64,000 nt of DNA. It comes from Liolophura sinensis (Eukaryota; Mollusca; Polyplacophora; Chitonida; Chitonidae). The notes beneath the pieces are model-generated. The model was not told where the DNA came from. It ran no database searches and saw only the letters and a program-made list of their open reading frames with translations. Shown piece after piece: positions 58,030-64,000 of the stretch. Position 1 is the first letter of the stretch. Each line of letters starts with the position of its first letter. A program made the position numbers and the translations under genes. Where the stretch lies: contig NC_088297.1 of NCBI RefSeq assembly GCF_032854445.1, forward strand, positions 15,487,335 through 15,551,334, given 5' to 3'.

Positions 58030-61000
58030 AGTTTTTTCTATGAGGTAAAGCACAGATTGTCAGCTCAGGTAAAAATTGTAATCTAGTGGCTATTATCTTT
58101 GATTTACCCATCAAGTGTTATAACATAACTTACCTGTGAGGTACAGTGTGTCAGCTCAGGTAAGAATGCTCATCTAGTGGCTATTACCTAAGATTTACCT
58201 GTCAAGTGTTATAACATAACTTACCTGTGAGGTACAGTGTGTCAGCTCAGGTAAGAATGCTCATCTAGAGGCTATTACCTAAGATTTACCTGTCCAGTGT
58301 TAAAACATAACTTACCTGTGAGGTACAGTGTGTCAACTCAGGTAAGAATGCTCATCTAGTGGCTATCACCTAAGATTTACCTGTCCAGTGTTAAAACATA
58401 ACTTACCTGTGAGGTACAGTGTGTCAGCTCAGGTAAGAATGCTCATCTAGTGGCTATCACCTAAGATTTACCTGTCAAGTGTTATAACATAACTTACCTG
58501 TGAGGTACAGTGTGTCAGCTCAGGTAAGAATGCTCATCTAGTGGCTATTACCTAAGATTTACCTGTCCAGTGTTATAACATAACTTACCTGTGAGGTACA
58601 GTGTGTCAGCTCAGGTAAGAATGCTTATCTAGTGGCTATTACCTAAGATTTACCTGTCACGTGTTATAACATAACTTACCTGTGATGTACAGTGTGTCAG
58701 CTCTGGTAAGAATGCTCATCTAGTGGCTATCACATAAGATTTACCTGTCAAGTGTTATAACATAACTTACCTGTGATGTACAGTGTGTCAGCTCTGGTAA
58801 GAATGCTCATCTAGTAGCTATCACATAAGATTGACCTGTCAAGTGTTATAACATATCTCACCTGTGAGGAACAGTGTGTCAGCTCAGGTAACAATGGTCA
58901 TCTCAGCTGACAGTGTGTCAACTCAGATACATGTGAGTTGACAGTGTGTCAACTCAGGTAAAAATGGTCATCTCATGGCTATTACCTGTGATTTACCTGT
59001 CCAGTGTTATAACATAACTTACCTGTGAGGTACAGTGTGTCAGCTCAGGTAAGAATGCTTATCTAGTGGCTATTACCTAAGATTTACCTGTCACGTGTTA
59101 TAACATAACTTACCTGTGATGTACAGTGTGTCAGCTCTGGTAAGAATGCTCATCTAGTGGCTATCACCTAAGATTTACCTGTCTAGTGTTATAACATAAC
59201 TTACCTGTGAGGTACAGTGTGTCAACTCAGGTAAGAATGCTCTTCTAGTGGCTATCACCTAAGATTGACCTGTCCGGTGTTATAACATAACTTATCTGTG
59301 AGGTACAGTGTGTCAGCTCAGGTAAGAATGCTCATCTAGTGGCTATCACCTAAGATTTACCTGTCAAGTGTTATAACATAACTTACCTGTGAGGTACAAT
59401 GTGTCAACTCAGGTAAGAATGCTCATCTAGTGGCTATCACATAAGATTTACCTGTCAAGTGTTATAACATAACTTACCTGTGAGGTACAGTGTCTCAACT
59501 CAGGTAAGAATGCTCATCTAGTGGCTATCACCTAAGATTTACCTGTCAAGTGTTATAACATAACTTACCTGTGAGGTACAGTGTCTCAACTCAGGTAAAA
59601 ATGCTCATCTAGTGGCTATCACCTAAGATTTACCTGTCAAGTGTTATAACATAACTTACCTGTGAGGTACAGAGTGTCAGCTTAGGTAAGAATGCTCATC
59701 TAGTGGCTATTACCTAAGATTTACCTGTCCAGTGTTATAACATAACTTCTCTGTGAGGTACAGTGTGTCAGCTCAGGTAAGAATGCTCATCTAGTGGCTA
59801 TCACCTAAGATTTACCTGTCAAGTGTTATAACATAACTTACCTGTGAGGTACAGTGTGTCAACTCAGGTAAGAATGCTCATCTAGTGGCTATCACCTAAG
59901 ATTTACCTGTCAAGTGTTATAACATAACTTACCTGTGAGGTACAGTGTCTCAACTCAGGTAAGAATGCTCATCTAGTGGCTATCACCTAAGATTTACCTG
60001 TCAAGTATTATAACATAACTTACCTGTGAGGTACAGTGTCTCAACTCAGGTAAAAATGCTCATCTAGTGGCTATCACATAAGATTTACCTGTCAAGTGTT
60101 ATAACATAACTTACCTGTGAGGTACAGAGTGTCAGCTTAGGTAAGAATGCTCATCTAGTGGCTATCACCTAAGATTTACCTGTCCAGTGTTATAACATAA
60201 CTTATCTGTGAGGTACAGTGTGTCAGCTCAGGTAAGAATGCTCATCTAGTGGCTATCACCTAAGATTTACCTGTCAAGTGTTATAACATAACTTACCTGT
60301 GAGGTACAGTGTGTCAACTCAGGTAAGAATGCTCATCTAGTGGCTATCACATAAGATTTACCTGTCAAGTGTTATAACATAACTTACCTGTGAGGTACAG
60401 TGTCTCAACTCAGGTAAGAATGCTCATCTAGTGGCTATCACCTAAGATTTACCTGTCAAGTGTTATAACATAACTTACCTGTGAGGTACAGTGTCTCAAC
60501 TCAGGTAAAAATGCTCATCTAGTGGCTATCACCTAAGATTTACCTGTCAAGTGTTATAACATAACTTACCTGTGAGGTACAGAGTGTCAGCTTAGGTAAG
60601 AATGCTCATCTAGTGGCTATTACCTAAGATTTACCTGTCCAGTGTTATAACATAACTTCTCTGTGAGGTACAGTGTGTCAGATCAGGTAAGAATGCTCAT
60701 CTAGTGGCTATCACCTAAGATTTACCTGTCAAGTGTTATAACATAACTTACCTGTGAGGTACAGTGTGTCAACTCAGGTAAGAATGCTCATCTTGTGGCT
60801 ATCACCTAAGATTTACCTGTCAAGTGTTATAACACAACTTACCTGTGAGGTACAGTGTCTCAACTCAGGTAAGAATGCTCATCTAGTGGCTATCACCTAA
60901 GATTTACCTGTCAAGTATTATAACATAACTTACCTGTGAGGTACAGTGTCTCAACTCAGGTAAAAATGCTCATCTAGTGGCTATCACCTAAGATTTACCT

Positions 61001-62700
61001 GTCAAGTGTTATAACATAACTTACCTGTGAGGTACAGAGTGTCAGCTTAGGTAAGAATGCTCATCTAGTGGCTATCACCTAAGATTTACCTGTCCAGTGT
61101 TATAACATAACTTATCTGTGAGGTACAGTGTGTCAGCTCAGGTAAGAATGCTCATCTAGTGGCTATCACCTAAGATTTACCTGTCAAGTGTTATAACATA
61201 ACTTACCTGTGAGGTACAGTGTGTCAGCTCTGGTAAGAATGGTCATCTAGTGGCTATCACCTAAGATTTACCTGTCAAGTGTTATAACATAACTTACCTG
61301 TGAGGTACAGAGTTTCAACTCAGGTAAGAATGCTCATCTAGTGGCTATCACCTAAGATTTACCTGTCCAGTGTTATAACATAACTTACCTGTGAGGTACA
61401 GTGTGTCAGCACAGGTAAGAATGCTCATCTAGTGGCTATTCCCTAAGATTTACCTGTCAAGTGTTATAACATAACTTACCTGTGAGGTGCAGTGTGTCAA
61501 CTCAAGTAAGAATGCTCATCTAGTGGCTATCACCTAAGATTTACCTGTCAAGTGTCATAACATAACTTACCTGTGAGGTACAGTGTGTCAACTCAAGTAA
61601 GAATGCTCATCTAGTGGCTATCACCTAAGATTTACCTGTCAAACTCAGGTAAAAATGGTGATCTCATGGCTATTACATGTGATTTAACTGTCCAGTGTCA
61701 TAACATAACTTACCTGTGAGGTACAGTGTCTCAACTCAGGTAAGAATGCTCATCTAGTGGCTATCACCTAAGATTTACCTGTCAAGTGTTATAACATAAC
61801 TTACCTGTGATGTACAGTGTGTCAGCTCTGGTAAGAATGCTCATCTAGTAGCTATCACATAAGATTGACCTGTCAAGTGTTATAACATATCTCACCTGTG
61901 AGGAACAGTGTGTCAGCTCAGGTAACAATGGTCATCTCAGCTGACAGTGTGTCAACTCAGATACATGTGAGTTGACAGTGTGTCAACTCAGGTAAAAATG
62001 GTCATCTCATGGCTATTACCTGTGATTTAACTGTCCAGTGTCATTATATAACTTACCTGTGAGGTACAGTGTGTCAGCTTAGGTAAGAATGGTCATCTTG
62101 TGGCTATAACCTAAGATTTACCTGTCCAGTGTCCTTATATAACTTACCTGTGAGGTACAGTGTGTCAACTCAGGTAAAAATGGTCATCTCATCGCTATTA
62201 CCTGTGATTTAACTGTCCAGTGTCATTATATAACTTACCTGTGAGGTACAGTGTGTCAGCTCAGGTAAGAATAGTCATCTTGTGGCTATAACCTAAGATT
62301 TACCTGTCCAGTGTCATTATATAACTTACCTGTGAGGTACAGTGTGTCAACTCAGGTAAAAATGGTCATCTCATGGCTATTACCTGTGATTTAACTGTCC
62401 AGTGTCATTATATAACTTACCTGTGAGGTACAGTGTGTCAGCTCAGGTAAAAATGCTCATCTTGTGGCTATAACCTGTGATTTACCTGTCCAGTTTTATA
62501 ACATAACTTACCTGTGAGGTACAGTGTGTCAGCTCAGGTAAGAATGCTCATCTAGTGGCTATCACCTAAGATTTACCTGTCCAGTGTTATAACATAACTT
62601 ACATGTACCTGTGAGGTACAGTGTGTCAGCTCTGGTAAAAATGGTCATCCAATGGCTATTACCTGCCAAGTGTTAATAACCTAAGTAACCTGTAAGAATG
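58030..62700. repeat. 91-bp satellite, ~50 copies, higher-order periods 455 and 910 bp
   Basis: The monomer contains AACTTACCTGTGAGGTACAG, CTCAGGTAAGAATGCTCATC, TAGTGGCTATCACCTAAGAT and TTACCTGTCAAGTGTTATAA. Period 91 measured at 58201 and 58292. About 59390-61210 shows five monomer variants in fixed order repeated four times, with a 910-bp alternation. The edges (58060, 62600) are more degenerate. Confidence 0.95.
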
Positions 62701-63563
62701 GTTATCCTGTGTGTTTTTTTACCTGTGACTTACCTTTCCATTGCTATGACATGTCTTACCTGTAAGGTTTAGTGGGCCAGCTCAGGACAAAATAATCACT
62801 TTTAAAGTGGCTATTGCACTTGAAGTTGACTGGTCCAGTAATCTCACTATGTATCTTTTAGGGGTTACTGAGTGATGCTATTCATAAGTTTAAACTGTGT
62901 ACATACATGTATGTTTTTCACCTGTGCAGGTGACAATGCTTAAGGAGATCGTCCTCAGGTGAGCGCTGATCCGTGTACCCTGACCTTACAGTAATCATCC
63001 TTGCGAATGAGCCATATCCCCCCACACTAGGTCAGTCTTAGTGCCTTTCTACTGTTGACGGCTAAGTCAGTGACACACACAAGTTCTCACATCTCACCTG
63101 CATGGCACGCATAATTAATTTCCCTTCATACAGCCCTTTCTTAATTCAAAAAGACTGAAGATTGTAAGATAATACACTGAATGTATTCATACACCAATGA
63201 GCTGCTAATATTATCCTGCTAAACATATTACCAGCTGCATGTACCCAAACCAATAAATTTTGAAGTATGCATCCTGCTTTTTTAAAACTTTTTAACATTT
63301 CCATGTCTCGCACTTCTATTTGTACAAATGTACTCTTACAATTTTACTAATTAATTGACTGAGAAAATTTATCAGTGCTCCACTTTGTTCTCAAGATATG
63401 ACTCATACAACAGCCAGAGTGGTTGGTGTGCAAGACCCCGAACCTTTGGCAAGCAGGTGACAAACTTCTCCACATATATACACAGTGATATTCAAATTTT
63501 ATGACTTATTGTTGGGCCATAAGGGATCCCTAAAACTTCATGTAAGGCAACCTAATTGGCCAC
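62701..63563. other. No recognisable gene
   Basis: Non-coding; an upstream exon of the Vac8-like gene could hide here but none is visible. Confidence 0.35.
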
Positions 63564-63785
63564 TACCCTTATTCCTCAACCTTTTCGCATATAAAAGAGC
63601 TACTTTCAGTTCAATTTATGCACATTTTTAATTTGATTTTGGAGACAAAACAACATTGGTTGCTTGGATCAAGTTCAGGGCTTCACAAAAAGTATAATTT
63701 TATCAGTCTGCACAGAATAAAGCGCTCAGAATATACTTAACCAAGCACCTTGCAAACATGTGAAAAGTAGGTTGAAGAGTTGCAG
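63564..63785 (+). mobile_element. MITE family A
   Basis: TTATTCCTCAACCTTTTCGC start, ATGTGAAAAGTAGGTTGAAG end, interior motifs intact. Confidence 0.82.
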
Positions 63786-64000
63786 TAGGTATAATTTTAG
63801 CACTGATGTCCATTTATTGCCTTAAGAAAATCTGCTGGAGTGTGTATGTAGAAAATTCCTTGTCTGTGGCTCAGGACTGGTTTAACATCTGACGCAAAAG
63901 TCTGACAATTCATAGACTGAAGAATCATAGTAATTTATAACTGCATCCAAGACCGTATATTGAAGTGACTTCGGGATGGAAAAATTACATCCATACTTAT
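63786..64000. other. No recognisable gene
   Basis: Window end, AT-rich. Confidence 0.3.

Noticed and set aside
58030-62700. CRISPR-like regular repeats
   Set aside because: Whole 91-bp monomers are repeated with no unique spacers; this is a eukaryotic satellite.

Overview
The window is eukaryotic and AT-rich, and it is dominated by repeats. The dispersed repeats are mostly tRNA-derived SINEs with a V-domain-like core and an AAATA-type tail. That combination is familiar to me from molluscan genomes (RUDI-like V-SINEs), so I infer a mollusc, possibly a gastropod; the species is not determinable from the sequence alone.

I can support one protein-coding gene. It lies on the minus strand between about 56.08 and 24.6 kb (3' end perhaps near 23.7 kb). 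Thirteen exons with consensus GT-AG junctions and compatible phases give a 604-residue armadillo-repeat protein. Its repeat layout and C-terminal motif match Vac8, the vacuolar armadillo protein known from yeast. Most exons encode about one ARM repeat. The N-terminus carries a five-cysteine cluster (residues 30-38) that could be palmitoylated, but no Met-Gly myristoylation start is visible. Exon 1 is preceded by an acceptor-like site, so a 5' non-coding exon may lie further upstream.

Layout: 1-23.7 kb is non-genic as far as I can see. It holds scattered SINEs, a 23-bp minisatellite (8.26-9.03 kb), two copies of a long-TIR element (12.3-13.1 and 22.1-22.7 kb), and a 33/66-bp array followed by a degenerate ~93-bp array (19.3-21.3 kb). 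From 24.6 to 56.1 kb lies the Vac8-like gene. Its introns carry many SINEs and MITEs and arrays of 83, 30, 43, 21 and 33 bp, each in a separate place. From 58.03 to 62.7 kb, upstream of the coding exons, is a 91-bp satellite with nested higher-order periods of 455 and 910 bp. Most monomers carry a perfect U1 (5' splice site) consensus on the strand of the gene.

The most notable points are a SINE inserted inside the 3' splice-site tract of exon 4, the splice-donor-rich satellite beside the gene, the triplicated terminal repeat of one transposon copy, and an animal Vac8-like gene with an unusual N-terminus.
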